Shown: positions 9,163 through 17,515 of the stretch, piece by piece
How positions within the stretch are numbered: position 1 is the stretch's first letter
Layout of the letters: the number at the start of each line of letters is the position of its first letter
NCBI RefSeq assembly: GCF_032921865.1
Contig: NZ_CP136684.1
Span: forward strand, 1,222,501 to 1,286,500
Direction: 5' to 3'
DNA: 64,000 nt
Source: Thalassospira lucentensis
GTDB taxonomy: Bacteria; Pseudomonadota; Alphaproteobacteria; Rhodospirillales; Thalassospiraceae
Translations under genes and position numbers: made by a program
Notes under the pieces: model-generated
What the model was told of the DNA's origin: nothing
What the model saw: the letters and a program-made list of their open reading frames with translations, nothing else
The model's database searches: none

Positions 9163-10428
9163 TTACCTCTCTGGATGCAGGTACATCAGGTTTGCTGCAT
9201 TCAGCACCGAATACATCACCGCGAACTGGGCATCAAACTCATATTTGTCGGGTCTCGGGTCAAACATCTCGTAAATCTGGCCGACCGTGCGTTTGCCATT
9301 GATGCGCGTCAGAATGCCGGGGCTAGCCGGGGGCAGGCTGCGCGTTACAGATAATCCGGTAAAATTGATCTTGATATGGCCGGTTTTGGCGACAGAACGG
9401 GCCAACGCAGCCCCGTCTATACGCACAAAGAATGGCACCGCATTACGATCAGGTACGGGCGGTTTGACCTTGTTTTCCGATTTCACCACATAAAACAGAT
9501 GCTTGGTAATGTTGCCTGCCATCAATTCGGCCAATGCGGCGCGCTTACGGAACGGCACATGTACGGCCTTGTCCAGAACGTCGTGGCGCGAACAATAGGT
9601 CGTCGGGTCATAGCGCATCGGTTCGATGAATTGCTGAAGCCGCAAACCGGCTTTCTCGACAAAATCAAAAACCTCGTCAACGCGATATGCCCGATCCTGC
9701 TGATGCAAAAGCAGATCATAAAACCCGGAGTCTCCCCCCTGGATGTGATCATTTACAAACGGGTTACGCTTCAGCCAGTTTGTGCCAGGCAATGAGTCAA
9801 ACAGTGCCTTGCCAAGATTAAGCCGCTTGCGCCCACCAGTTTCCGCCGAAAGGCGGTCCATCATCTCCTGCATATGATAAACGCCGATCCGGCCAAGTTC
9901 GCCGTAAACCATTAACCCCATACCGCCTTTGGGTTTAAGCGCATCGGCCAACGCCTTTAACCCGGCATCCGGGTCGGGCAGATGATGAAGCACACCACAG
10001 CAATCAATATAGTCAAACGGACCATATTTTCCGGCCAGATCAACAAACGATCCGGTAACAAATTTGACGTTCTTTTCAAGGTTGCGGCGTTTGATCCGTG
10101 CCTCGGCGATCTCGCGCGAGCTTTCCGAAAGATCGATATAGACAATCTCGACCTTGGCCTTGCGATCACGCGCCTGCTGCGCCAGCATCACCAGCGCGTC
10201 CCCGGTACCACCGCCTGCGACAAGTATTTTTATCTTTTTGTCATTCGCCGACGGATCGTGGCCACCAAAGATGAAATGAACCACTTCGTCCCAGTTTCCT
10301 GGTGATCCCACGACGAGGCGCTGGTCTTCATCCTTCGGATCACGGGCCGGGTAGGGGAAGGTTTCATATTGTGCCCGCGTTTTATCGGACGCTTTCGGCT
10401 CGTCTGGCTTTTTCCGGGTTTCGGACAT
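9163..10428 (-). CDS. Class I SAM-dependent methyltransferase
   Basis: A 421-residue protein with a Rossmann methyltransferase domain. Motif I is ILVAGGGTGDAL (about residues 68-80), motif II ends VYIDLSESS, and FDYIDCCGVLHHLPDP is the post-motif that often lines the substrate pocket. An N-terminal segment (DKTRAQYETFPYPARDPKDE) precedes it, as in methyltransferases that begin with a Tyr-Pro-rich strap. The C-terminal third (about residues 270-420) is of unknown function and may hold a winged-helix-like region. ATG at 10428 has GGAA eight bases upstream; an ATG three codons earlier is possible. The substrate cannot be assigned. Confidence 0.82.
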   Translation of the reverse strand: MSETRKKPDEPKASDKTRAQYETFPYPARDPKDEDQRLVVGSPGNWDEVVHFIFGGHDPSANDKKIKILVAGGGTGDALVMLAQQARDRKAKVEIVYIDLSESSREIAEARIKRRNLEKNVKFVTGSFVDLAGKYGPFDYIDCCGVLHHLPDPDAGLKALADALKPKGGMGLMVYGELGRIGVYHMQEMMDRLSAETGGRKRLNLGKALFDSLPGTNWLKRNPFVNDHIQGGDSGFYDLLLHQQDRAYRVDEVFDFVEKAGLRLQQFIEPMRYDPTTYCSRHDVLDKAVHVPFRKRAALAELMAGNITKHLFYVVKSENKVKPPVPDRNAVPFFVRIDGAALARSVAKTGHIKINFTGLSVTRSLPPASPGILTRINGKRTVGQIYEMFDPRPDKYEFDAQFAVMYSVLNAANLMYLHPER

Positions 10429-10564
10429 CAGCGGCATTCCAATGGATCAACAGGTGCTTTAGCAAGCCCGGCAGGGAGCCCGCAGGACGGAACGATATCA
10501 GGGACGGCAACATCCTATAAAATTTCAAGGATTTGATTAATAGAATAATCGTCAGGCGACGAAC

Positions 10565-11548
10565 TCATTCGCCGCAGCGGATCACAAGCTTCCCCGTCGC
10601 AGTCCGGTTACGGATCGCTTCTAGTGCCACCATCGCGTCGGAAAGCGAATAAACCGCCGACACCATTGGTGATATCTTCCCCGATGACAGCAGATCCAGA
10701 AGCTCAGCCATGCCTGCCTTTGAGATATCCGGGTTCTGTTCCAGATAGGCCCCGAAATAAAAGCCAAGTGCGGCGACATTCTTGACCAGAAGGATGTTGG
10801 CCGGAATTTGCGGCACCGATCCGCTGGCAAATCCGATCAGAAGGATACGTGCGCCGGGCGCAACACAACGCAGGCTCTGATCAAACACGTCGCCACCGAC
10901 CGGGTCATAAACCACATCCGCCCCCGTTCGACCGATCCCGGCACAGATTTCCTTTACCCGGTCCCGAATGCTTTCGGATTTGTAGTCAATCACATGATCC
11001 GCGCCATGCGCTTTGGCGATGGCGCATTTTGGCTCCCCACCCGCGGTTGCGATGACGGTGGCACCCAAAAGTCTGGCGCACTCCACCGCCGTAAGGCCAA
11101 CACCCCCTGCTGCCCCGTGGACAAGAACGACTTCCCCGCGCTGCAAGTTGGCGCGATATTTCAATCCAAACCATGATGTTCCATAGGCAATCTGGAATGC
11201 AGCCGCCGAATTAAATTCGACATTATCGGGCAGGATAGTTACAGATTCTGCATCCACCGCGATCTTTTCCCCATACCCGCCCCAGTCGGGCATTGCCATA
11301 ACCCGATCCCCGATTTTAAGGCCCCGCACATTCGGACCAACCGCCGAAACTGTCCCGGCAATTTCAAACCCTGGCGCAAACGGGCCCTGGGGGCGCTTCT
11401 GGTATTTGCCTTCAAGGATCAGCGTATCGGCAAAATTGACGCCACACGCTGCGATATCAATGATGACGTCACGGGATTGTGCGAACGGTTCATCGCAATC
11501 GATCAGCATCGGCGCGTCGCCAAATGCCTTGCATATCCATGCCTTCAT
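10565..11548 (-). CDS. NADPH:quinone oxidoreductase family protein
   Basis: Medium-chain dehydrogenase/reductase of 327 residues, quinone oxidoreductase group. The N-terminal GroES-like domain has ACGVNFADTLILEGKYQ; the cofactor domain has VHGAAGGVGLTAVECARLLGATVIATAG near residues 142-168 (the AAGGVG nucleotide loop). There are no structural zinc cysteines, as expected for this zinc-free subgroup. It probably reduces quinones or 2-alkenals with NADPH in the cytoplasm. It ends 127 bases from the methyltransferase start on the same strand and may precede it in a transcript. Confidence 0.88.
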   Translation of the reverse strand: MKAWICKAFGDAPMLIDCDEPFAQSRDVIIDIAACGVNFADTLILEGKYQKRPQGPFAPGFEIAGTVSAVGPNVRGLKIGDRVMAMPDWGGYGEKIAVDAESVTILPDNVEFNSAAAFQIAYGTSWFGLKYRANLQRGEVVLVHGAAGGVGLTAVECARLLGATVIATAGGEPKCAIAKAHGADHVIDYKSESIRDRVKEICAGIGRTGADVVYDPVGGDVFDQSLRCVAPGARILLIGFASGSVPQIPANILLVKNVAALGFYFGAYLEQNPDISKAGMAELLDLLSSGKISPMVSAVYSLSDAMVALEAIRNRTATGKLVIRCGE

Positions 11549-11650
11549 GGCTGTTTTCCATATCGTGATCCTGCCCGATCACAGACAGTGTGCCGCGCGC
11601 AAATCGATCCGACAAGGAAAAGCCCGACAAAAGACAAAGATGAAAAAGTC

Positions 11651-11956
11651 TTAGAAAAACTTCTGACGCCTGCGTTTGCGGGTCATCAGCAACAGCAGGA
11701 TACCCGGCACCAGCAAAATGATGAAGGCCGGGGCAAGAAGAGCCGGAACAAACGCATTGTCCCAAATCCAGGCCGAGATATAACGCTGGATCACGGACTG
11801 TAACAGGTTCAGGCTTCCGGCATCCAACCGATACCAGAGCTCGCCTGCCGCCACAAAGCGGAACGTTCCTGTCTGAAGCGCGGTAATGCCATCACCGACC
11901 AGCACAGCAAGACTGGCAAACAGCAATATCCATCCCAACGCTCTGAAAAGCCACAT
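11651..11956 (-). CDS. Small two-helix membrane protein, function unknown
   Basis: A 101-residue protein with a hydrophobic N-terminal helix (about residues 3-24, WLFRALGWILLFASLAVLV) and a C-terminal helix (about 68-92, ALLAPAFIILLVPGILLLL) followed by a basic tail RKRRRQKFF. Between them is a short, mostly polar loop with conserved-looking Trp residues. The basic tail suggests its C-terminus is cytoplasmic. It lies 102 bases upstream of the quinone oxidoreductase on the same strand. I know small proteins of this layout in related genomes only as hypothetical. Confidence 0.7.
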   Translation of the reverse strand: MWLFRALGWILLFASLAVLVGDGITALQTGTFRFVAAGELWYRLDAGSLNLLQSVIQRYISAWIWDNAFVPALLAPAFIILLVPGILLLLMTRKRRRQKFF

Positions 11957-12231
11957 AGCCGTCTCCGAATTCCCGGTCAGAACTTTTCGTTTTCGTTATG
12001 ATCGCGGCCACGCTACCGGCTTTGCCCCGCCAGCGTGAAGGTTTCCGCGAATCACCCTATCGTCCCGGTACATCTGGAACCATAGCCTGAAACCTTAGAG
12101 GCGATTGATCAACAAGAAGTAAATATTGGACAAATTGCTACAACTTTATCCGTCAAGTTATTGTAACAAGGGCACTTGTTCGCCGTTTGGATAGCGACCT
12201 GAACAAACATCAAAAAGTACGGGATTTTGCC

Positions 12232-12260
12232 TTGTCAACCGGGGTCGGGTCGGCTAATGT
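12232..12260 (+). promoter_or_regulatory. Sigma-70-type promoter of the tRNA-Ser gene
   Basis: TTGTCA (12232-12237), a 17-base spacer, and TAATGT (12255-12260), about 30 bases before the tRNA 5' end. The rest of 11957-12295 is non-coding and shows nothing else. Confidence 0.65.
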
Positions 12261-12295
12261 CCGCCCGCTTTCGCGATATATACAAGATCGCATGT

Positions 12296-12385
12296 GGAGA
12301 GGTGGCCGAGTGGTTTAAGGCGCACGCCTGGAAAGCGTGTTGGGGTGTAAGCCCCTCAGGGGTTCGAATCCCCTCCTCTCTGCCA
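12296..12385 (+). tRNA. tRNA-Ser (anticodon GGA)
   Basis: A 90-base class II tRNA with encoded CCA. The acceptor stem pairs GGAGAGG with CCTCTCT; the D-arm begins TGGCCGAGTGG; the anticodon loop CTGGAAA holds anticodon GGA; a long variable arm (TTGGGGTGTAAGCCCCTCA) is typical of serine tRNA; the T-arm reads GGGGTTCGAATCCCC. It decodes UCC and UCU. No integrase or duplicated 3' end is seen beside it. Confidence 0.97.
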
Positions 12386-12511
12386 CTTTATCAGTCATGA
12401 ACACGTGACCGATTGCATTCCCCGATAATCTCTACGTTTAGAACGATAGCAGGGGACGGCAATCCCCTCCCCCACTCAATATTCAAACATCCTGATTACT
12501 GCTGATCACAA

Positions 12512-13045
12512 TTACGCAGGTATTTTGCGACCATAGGCATCCTTCAGCCGCGCCCAATTATTCCAGAACGGCTCGGGCTCAATGCCTGAAATCCGACCGG
12601 TCAGAATATCGATATGCGCATGCCATCCGGTACTGACACTGAGCAGGTTCGACCGATCGGCAAGGCGGCGATGGATGATTGTCAGCAATACCTGATCGCC
12701 GCTTGGTTCCAGCTCGAACGACACATCCCCGCTGCCAACCCAGGTAAAGGCAAGCCTGCGTAGCGGTTCAAGTGCGGTAATCTTGCTTTGCATCCGGTGT
12801 TCGCCGCCAAACCCGGCCGGTTTGTTTCCCGGCGGGTTGGTCAGGGTATCGTTGCGCCAGACAAATTCGAACGGTGCGCCGACCTTCAATTCCATCCCGG
12901 CCGATGCCAGCCATTTGCTGAGAAACTCATCTTCGGTCAGATAGGACCAGACCCTTTCGATCGGGCCGGGCAAAAGTCGCTGGATTTTAAGCGTCGCGGG
13001 CTCAATCAATGTGCCGAAATCGTCTATCTTTCCAAAATTGGTCAT
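12512..13045 (-). CDS. SRPBCC (AHSA1-type) domain protein
   Basis: A 177-residue START/Bet v1-like protein of the AHSA1 group. Residues about 15-45 (ATLKIQRLLPGPIERVWSYL, then a Trp-Leu pair) form the typical first strand and helix, and WNNWARLKDAYG is the long C-terminal helix. Such proteins bind hydrophobic ligands and are frequently paired with an ArsR regulator. Here its ATG overlaps the arsR stop by four bases (ATGA), so the two are cotranscribed and translationally coupled. The ligand is unknown. Confidence 0.87.
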   Translation of the reverse strand: MTNFGKIDDFGTLIEPATLKIQRLLPGPIERVWSYLTEDEFLSKWLASAGMELKVGAPFEFVWRNDTLTNPPGNKPAGFGGEHRMQSKITALEPLRRLAFTWVGSGDVSFELEPSGDQVLLTIIHRRLADRSNLLSVSTGWHAHIDILTGRISGIEPEPFWNNWARLKDAYGRKIPA

Positions 13046-13410
13046 TGGGTGTCTCCCGTCCTGGAATTGGGGCTGATCTTAGCGTCATCCCTGCGCAACA
13101 GATTTTCCAGAACATCAAGCCGTTCGTTCCAGAACCGCGCATAGAAGCCAAGCCATTCATAGGCACTCGCCAGCGGGGCAGGATCAAGGTGGCAATAATG
13201 AGTGCGCCATCTGATTTCGCGCCGGATCAATCCGGCACTTTCCAGCACCTTGATATGCTTCGATGCCGCGGCTAGTGAAATGGCAAATGGTTCCGCAAGC
13301 TGACTGACAGTCCTCTCCCCTTCCGACAGATCAAAAAGCATCTGCCGACGCGTCGGGTCACCAAGCGCGTGAAAAACCGCATTCATCTGCTGTGCATTTA
13401 ATTCAACCAT
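13042..13410 (-). CDS. ArsR-family transcriptional regulator
   Basis: Winged helix-turn-helix repressor of 122 residues: VFHALGDPTRRQMLFDLSEG, then VSQLAEPFAISLAAASKHIK as the recognition part and a wing near RREIRWRTHY. It belongs to the ArsR group that controls SRPBCC genes and lacks the metal-binding Cys box of arsenic sensors. I chose ATG at 13410. A TTG at 13446 in the same frame would lie exactly on the -35 element of the promoter described next, so it is unlikely to be the start. The gene is probably read from a leaderless mRNA and autoregulated. Confidence 0.88.
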   Translation of the reverse strand: MVELNAQQMNAVFHALGDPTRRQMLFDLSEGERTVSQLAEPFAISLAAASKHIKVLESAGLIRREIRWRTHYCHLDPAPLASAYEWLGFYARFWNERLDVLENLLRRDDAKISPNSRTGDTQ

Positions 13411-13446
13411 ACAGTTGAATGTAAATTCCACCCCATACTGAGTCAA
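13401..13446 (-). promoter_or_regulatory. arsR promoter with overlapping dyad operator; leaderless start
   Basis: On the minus strand: TTGACT (13446-13441), 17-base spacer, TACATT (13423-13418), then seven bases to the ATG at 13410. The start of transcription would fall on or next to the start codon. A perfect dyad, ATTCAAC (13401-13407) and GTTGAAT (13414-13420), covers the -10 end and the start codon and is the obvious operator for ArsR. Confidence 0.7.
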
Positions 13447-13589
13447 CCATCCTGTTAAATGATGTCACTCTCTTTCGGCACGAGGTTTTAGATGCGCGAT
13501 GTTTACGCGCCCGCTAAACTGAAAATCCGGGGACAAGCCACCCGATATAATTGGCAAAAAACCACATCAAGCACGGGGACAACGACAAA

Positions 13590-15392
13590 ATGGCAGTAAT
13601 TGAAGGCGGGTTCCTGCACACGGCGGTCCTTTTCCTTGGTGCAGCCGTAATCGCAGTGCCTATCTTTAAAAAACTGCGTCTGGGTTCCGTGCTGGGGTAT
13701 CTGTGCGCAGGGGCATTGATCGGACCATTTGGCCTTGCCCTGATTGCAGAACCGGAAGAAGTCCTGCATTTCGCCGAGTTTGGCGTTGTTCTTTTGCTGT
13801 TTATTATTGGTCTTGAATTACGTCCCCAACGCCTGTGGGCGATGAAAGGCGAGATTTTCGGACTGGGTCTGATGCAGGTTGCCGTCACTGCCGCTCTTCT
13901 TTATGCCGTGCTGATTGCTTTTGACTGGCCGTGGCAGCAGGCCGTGATTGCCTCCCTTGCCCTGTCGCTTTCCTCAACCGCCTTTGCCCTTCAAATCCTT
14001 GAAGAAAAGGGCACACTCAATAGCGACCATGGCAATACCGCCTTTTCGATCCTGCTGTTTCAGGACCTTGCCATTGTGCCGCTGATCGCCCTTGTCGCAT
14101 GGCTCAGTCCGACAAGCGACGGCGGCGAAGCCGGAACCGACTGGATATATATTGCCAAGACCATCGGTGCGATTGCACTGGTTATCGGGGCGGGCAAATA
14201 TCTGCTTAATCCGTTTTTCCGTATCATTGCCCTGACCCGGGCACAGGAAATCTTCACGTCTGCCGCACTGCTGCTGGTGATCGGCGCGGCCCTTCTGATG
14301 CAAGCAGTCGGTCTGTCGATGGCACTTGGCGCGTTTCTGGTTGGTGTGATGCTGGCAGATTCCGAATATCGACATCAGCTTGAAACCGATATCGAGCCCT
14401 TCCGTGGCATCCTGCTGGGTCTGTTTTTCATCGCGGTCGGCATGTCGGTCAACTGGCCGTTGGTCGCCGATAATATCGGAATTGTTCTGGCATCGGTTGC
14501 CGGGCTGATGGCAATCAAGGGGATCGTGGTTTATGGCCTGTGCCGGATTTTTCGCAAATGTCACGCGACCGCCTGGCGGGCCGCGATCACCATCCCGCAG
14601 GGGGGTGAATTTGCCTTTGTCCTGTTTAGCATGGCGGCATCGCTTGCCGTCATCAGTGCCACACGCGCCAACCTTCTGACCGCCATCGTCACCCTTTCGA
14701 TGGCTGCCACCCCGCTTGTCGGTGCGATTGCCGAAAAACTGTCTGCCAAACTGCGCAAGGATGATCAGCCGGATGTGGACGGCATCGAAATGGCCGAACT
14801 GCAATCGGTGATCATTGTCGGCTTTGGCCGTTTCGGACAAATCATTTCACGTGTCATGGCAGCCCGTGGCATCAACGCCACCGCGATCGACAATGATCCG
14901 AAACGCATCCAGATGGCCAGCCTTTATGGCAACAAGGTCTATTTCGGCGATGTCCGGCGAAGCGATGTTCTTGCCACCGCCGGAGCCGCGAATGCCGATT
15001 TGATCTGCCTGTGTATCAATGATCGTGAGGCGACCAGACAGGCCGCCAAATATATCAGCGAACTCTTTCCCAAACCGAAATTGCTGGTGCGTGTTTACGA
15101 CCGCAACCATGCACTCGATCTTATGGAAATCGGGCTTGGCGTCGAACAGCTTTATCGCGAAACCTTTGATGCAGGTGTTTCCATGGCACGCCACGGGCTT
15201 TCAATGCTTGAAACCGAACACGATGTCATTGATCAGATTGCAGATGAATTTCGTCGTCGGGATATCGATATGCTGCACGCCCAAGTGGCCGAAGGCCGCA
15301 TTGCCGGCATGGCAAAGGTTCATGAAAGCTATCAGCTTGACCGCAATGATGCGCGCACCAACAAGGATGATCCGGCAATGTCGCGGCTGTAA
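13590..15392 (+). CDS. Kef-type monovalent cation:proton antiporter (CPA2) with TrkA-N domain
   Basis: Integral membrane antiporter, 600 residues from the ATG at 13590. About twelve hydrophobic segments fill residues 1-385; the motif GLELRPQRLWAMKGEIFGLG and FQDLAIVPLIAL are family landmarks. The cytoplasmic part has a nucleotide-binding TrkA-N domain beginning VIIVGFGRFGQIISRVMAARG near residue 410. Relatives KefB/KefC export potassium during electrophile stress under glutathione control. A kefF/kefG-type partner gene is not adjacent; the quinone oxidoreductase at 10.6-11.5 kb is unrelated to that partner. Exact ion specificity is uncertain. Confidence 0.9.
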   Translation: MAVIEGGFLHTAVLFLGAAVIAVPIFKKLRLGSVLGYLCAGALIGPFGLALIAEPEEVLHFAEFGVVLLLFIIGLELRPQRLWAMKGEIFGLGLMQVAVTAALLYAVLIAFDWPWQQAVIASLALSLSSTAFALQILEEKGTLNSDHGNTAFSILLFQDLAIVPLIALVAWLSPTSDGGEAGTDWIYIAKTIGAIALVIGAGKYLLNPFFRIIALTRAQEIFTSAALLLVIGAALLMQAVGLSMALGAFLVGVMLADSEYRHQLETDIEPFRGILLGLFFIAVGMSVNWPLVADNIGIVLASVAGLMAIKGIVVYGLCRIFRKCHATAWRAAITIPQGGEFAFVLFSMAASLAVISATRANLLTAIVTLSMAATPLVGAIAEKLSAKLRKDDQPDVDGIEMAELQSVIIVGFGRFGQIISRVMAARGINATAIDNDPKRIQMASLYGNKVYFGDVRRSDVLATAGAANADLICLCINDREATRQAAKYISELFPKPKLLVRVYDRNHALDLMEIGLGVEQLYRETFDAGVSMARHGLSMLETEHDVIDQIADEFRRRDIDMLHAQVAEGRIAGMAKVHESYQLDRNDARTNKDDPAMSRL

Positions 15393-15404
15393 TTGTCCGC
15401 TCCG

Positions 15405-15938
15405 TTAACCTTGGGCAAAACCCCGAAGCTTGTCACGCATCACCAGAACCGAATGCTCGTCGGTGTAATCCTCCAGCCGGTCAAGCGCCACCCATGCCAG
15501 ATCATCGGATTCATCGGTGATCTTCAGAGGATCGCGCATGTCGGCTTCAAACAGGAACCGCATGTCATAATGCAGATGCGCTGGTCCCTTGGCATTTTCT
15601 GGAATTTCGTGAATGTCGATATCAAAAATCGCAGATGACAGGGGCCGTATCCACGAAAGCCCGCTTTCCTCATAAGCCTCGCGCTGGGCAACAAACAACA
15701 CATCACGCACTCCGTCACAATGCCCGCCAAGCTGAAGCCATCGTTTAAGCTTCCGGTGATGGGTCAGCACCACATGACTGCGCTTTTCATTCACGACAAA
15801 GGCCGATCCCGTGACATGTGACGTTACCGAATCATTTTCAAATGCCTTGGGTTCACCTGCGATAAAGTCACTGATACGTAGGTGGTTTTCCAGGTCACGA
15901 TCAGACTGTGGGACAAAGCTGGCAAGGTCGATATGCAT
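15405..15938 (-). CDS. Nudix hydrolase
   Basis: A 177-residue Nudix protein. The Nudix helix reads GHCDGVRDVLFVAQREAYEESGL; the REAYEESG core with its metal-binding glutamates is intact, while the first glutamate of the consensus box is Arg here, as in some subfamilies with a GGHCDG/GGHADG start. An N-terminal part (about residues 1-40) precedes the domain. The substrate could be a nucleoside diphosphate derivative. It is convergent with the antiporter gene, with only 12 bases between the stops and no terminator visible there. Confidence 0.88.
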   Translation of the reverse strand: MHIDLASFVPQSDRDLENHLRISDFIAGEPKAFENDSVTSHVTGSAFVVNEKRSHVVLTHHRKLKRWLQLGGHCDGVRDVLFVAQREAYEESGLSWIRPLSSAIFDIDIHEIPENAKGPAHLHYDMRFLFEADMRDPLKITDESDDLAWVALDRLEDYTDEHSVLVMRDKLRGFAQG

Positions 15939-16034
15939 GATATTCCGGTGTTTGAAATTGACGGTTTGCCGACCCTAGCTGAAGCCGCCACAGCAGAACA
16001 ACCGAAAACCCGGAAGCATAAAGACGAAGTCAAC

Positions 16035-16691
16035 CTATTTCCGGACGATCCGATTTACCGCATCGGAAATCTCCGTTCCACCATCGGTCAGTTCGATAAT
16101 CTCCCGCCGGATTTCCGGGGTTTCAATCAATTTGGCCAGAAACTGCGCAACATTGCCACGCTTGACCGTGCCGTAAGGAATCGCAAATCCGGCGTTCACG
16201 CGCCCGTCCTGATCTTCATGCAACAATGTTCCCGGCCGGAGGATCACCCAATCGCGATCAGATGCCGCCACATCGGCATCGGCGCGCTTTTTCTCGGTCA
16301 TGTAATGTTCAAACCGCGGATTGGGGTCTTTGCCGCGTCCGGCTTCGGGGAAGGCGGAAACAAGATAAAGCCGCGAAATGCCTTCCTGCTTCATCGCCGC
16401 CAACACATGCCCCGGCCCGTCGCCATCAATTCGCGTGGTCCGGTCAAGGCCGCTGCCCGCCGCCCCGGATGAAAAGATAACAATGTCATGACCCCGGATC
16501 AAAGGGGCAAGTGTTTCGGCAGTCAGTTCCATCAGGTCACCAGCAACCGGTGTAATCCCTGCATTCCTGAGGTTATCGGCCTGTTCGGTTTTACGATGCA
16601 GCCCTGTAACCTGATGCCCGTTCGCCAGTAAAATCGGCGCCAGACGATGACCGATGCCCCCCGTGACGCCAATGATGAAAACCCGTGCCAT
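16035..16691 (-). CDS. NAD(P)-binding oxidoreductase (atypical SDR)
   Basis: A 218-residue Rossmann protein of the NAD(P)H-binding (NmrA/SDR a5-like) type. The cofactor loop is GVTGGIGHRLAPILLANGH at residues 8-26. VIFSSGAAGSG follows the fourth strand; the classical SDR Tyr-x-x-x-Lys appears only loosely, as HYMTEKKRADADV, where Tyr and Lys have the right spacing. LRPGTLLHED marks the usual region after the active site. Relatives act as oxidoreductases or redox sensors; the substrate is unknown. It is divergent from the PfpI gene. Confidence 0.82.
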   Translation of the reverse strand: MARVFIIGVTGGIGHRLAPILLANGHQVTGLHRKTEQADNLRNAGITPVAGDLMELTAETLAPLIRGHDIVIFSSGAAGSGLDRTTRIDGDGPGHVLAAMKQEGISRLYLVSAFPEAGRGKDPNPRFEHYMTEKKRADADVAASDRDWVILRPGTLLHEDQDGRVNAGFAIPYGTVKRGNVAQFLAKLIETPEIRREIIELTDGGTEISDAVNRIVRK

Positions 16692-16821
16692 ATCGCGTCT
16701 CCGACTTCTTCATTTCGATGCAAACCTGTCTTTAGAGCTAGTTTGCAACCTTTCGATGTCAATAAGAGCCGCAGTTTCCAGTTGGCTCGGACATCGGCAC
16801 AAAATTGCCACAGGAAAATTT

Positions 16822-16846
16822 GGAACGTTTTGAAATCATAACCGTT
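16822..16846 (+). promoter_or_regulatory. EcfG-type general-stress promoter before the PfpI gene
   Basis: GGAAC (16822-16826), exactly 16 bases, then CGTT (16843-16846), 41 bases upstream of the ATG. This is the promoter consensus of the alphaproteobacterial EcfG sigma factor. Confidence 0.7.
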
Positions 16847-16887
16847 GGTGAGGTGTAGCGCTCGACATCAATGAAAGGAGAGACGTT

Positions 16888-17445
16888 ATGCCTGCGATTG
16901 ATACCGCAAAGATTCTTATTCTCGCGACCGATGGCTATGAACGTTCGGAATTGCGTGTTCCGCGCGACAAACTGTCGACCCACGGGGCTGATGTCAAAAT
17001 CGCATCTCCCAAATCATCTCCGATCAAAAGCTGGGATAAAAAGGATTGGGGCGACACGGTCGATGTCGATATCGAAGTCAAAGATGTCGATATCAACGAT
17101 TACGACGCACTGGTTATCCCCGGCGGCCAGATCAATCCCGATCTTCTGCGCAATGACGAGGCATCCGTCAGTCTGGTCCGTGAATTCGTCGCATCCGGTA
17201 AACCGGTTGCAGCGATTTGCCACGGCCCGTGGCTTCTGGTCGAAGCTGGTGCTCTGCGCGGGCGCGCCGCAACTTCATACAGTTCGATCAAAACCGACTT
17301 GCTGAATGCCGGTGCGGTTTGGCGCGATGAACCCGTGGTCTGCGATCAGGCGATTATCACGTCACGCAATCCTAACGATCTTGATGCCTTTGTTTCCAAG
17401 ATTGTCGAGGAAGTCAGCGAGGGTAAACATCGTCGCGCTGCATAA
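16888..17445 (+). CDS. PfpI/DJ-1 family type-1 glutamine amidotransferase-like protein
   Basis: A 185-residue PfpI protein. The nucleophile elbow is AICHGPWLLVEAG with Cys near residue 111 followed by His, and the family glutamate is in YERSELRVP near the start. PfpI/YhbO-like proteins are linked to stress protection and to glyoxal or protein-deglycase activity, though the chemistry is debated. AAAGGAGAG lies just upstream of the ATG. An EcfG-like promoter sits upstream and a terminator follows, so it is a single-gene stress transcript. Confidence 0.9.
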   Translation: MPAIDTAKILILATDGYERSELRVPRDKLSTHGADVKIASPKSSPIKSWDKKDWGDTVDVDIEVKDVDINDYDALVIPGGQINPDLLRNDEASVSLVREFVASGKPVAAICHGPWLLVEAGALRGRAATSYSSIKTDLLNAGAVWRDEPVVCDQAIITSRNPNDLDAFVSKIVEEVSEGKHRRAA

Positions 17446-17472
17446 CCGATCAAGGTCCCCCGCCTGATCAAC

Positions 17473-17506
17473 AAAACGCCCCGGTTTTCCCCGGGGCGTT
17501 TTTTAT
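17473..17506. terminator. Bidirectional terminator between PfpI gene and TRAP operon
   Basis: AAAACGCCCCGG and CCGGGGCGTTTT form a perfect 12-bp stem around a TTTTCC loop, with a T run on the plus strand. On the minus strand it can end the long hut/TRAP operon. Confidence 0.88.
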
Positions 17507-17515
17507 TCAAAGTCA

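Noticed and set aside
12296-12450. tRNA-Ser as an integration site of a mobile element
   Set aside because: No integrase, no duplicated tRNA end and no change of composition downstream.
13974-14840. 288-codon minus-strand frame inside the Kef-type antiporter
   Set aside because: Asp/His/Gln-rich antisense product typical of a shadow of membrane-helix codons.
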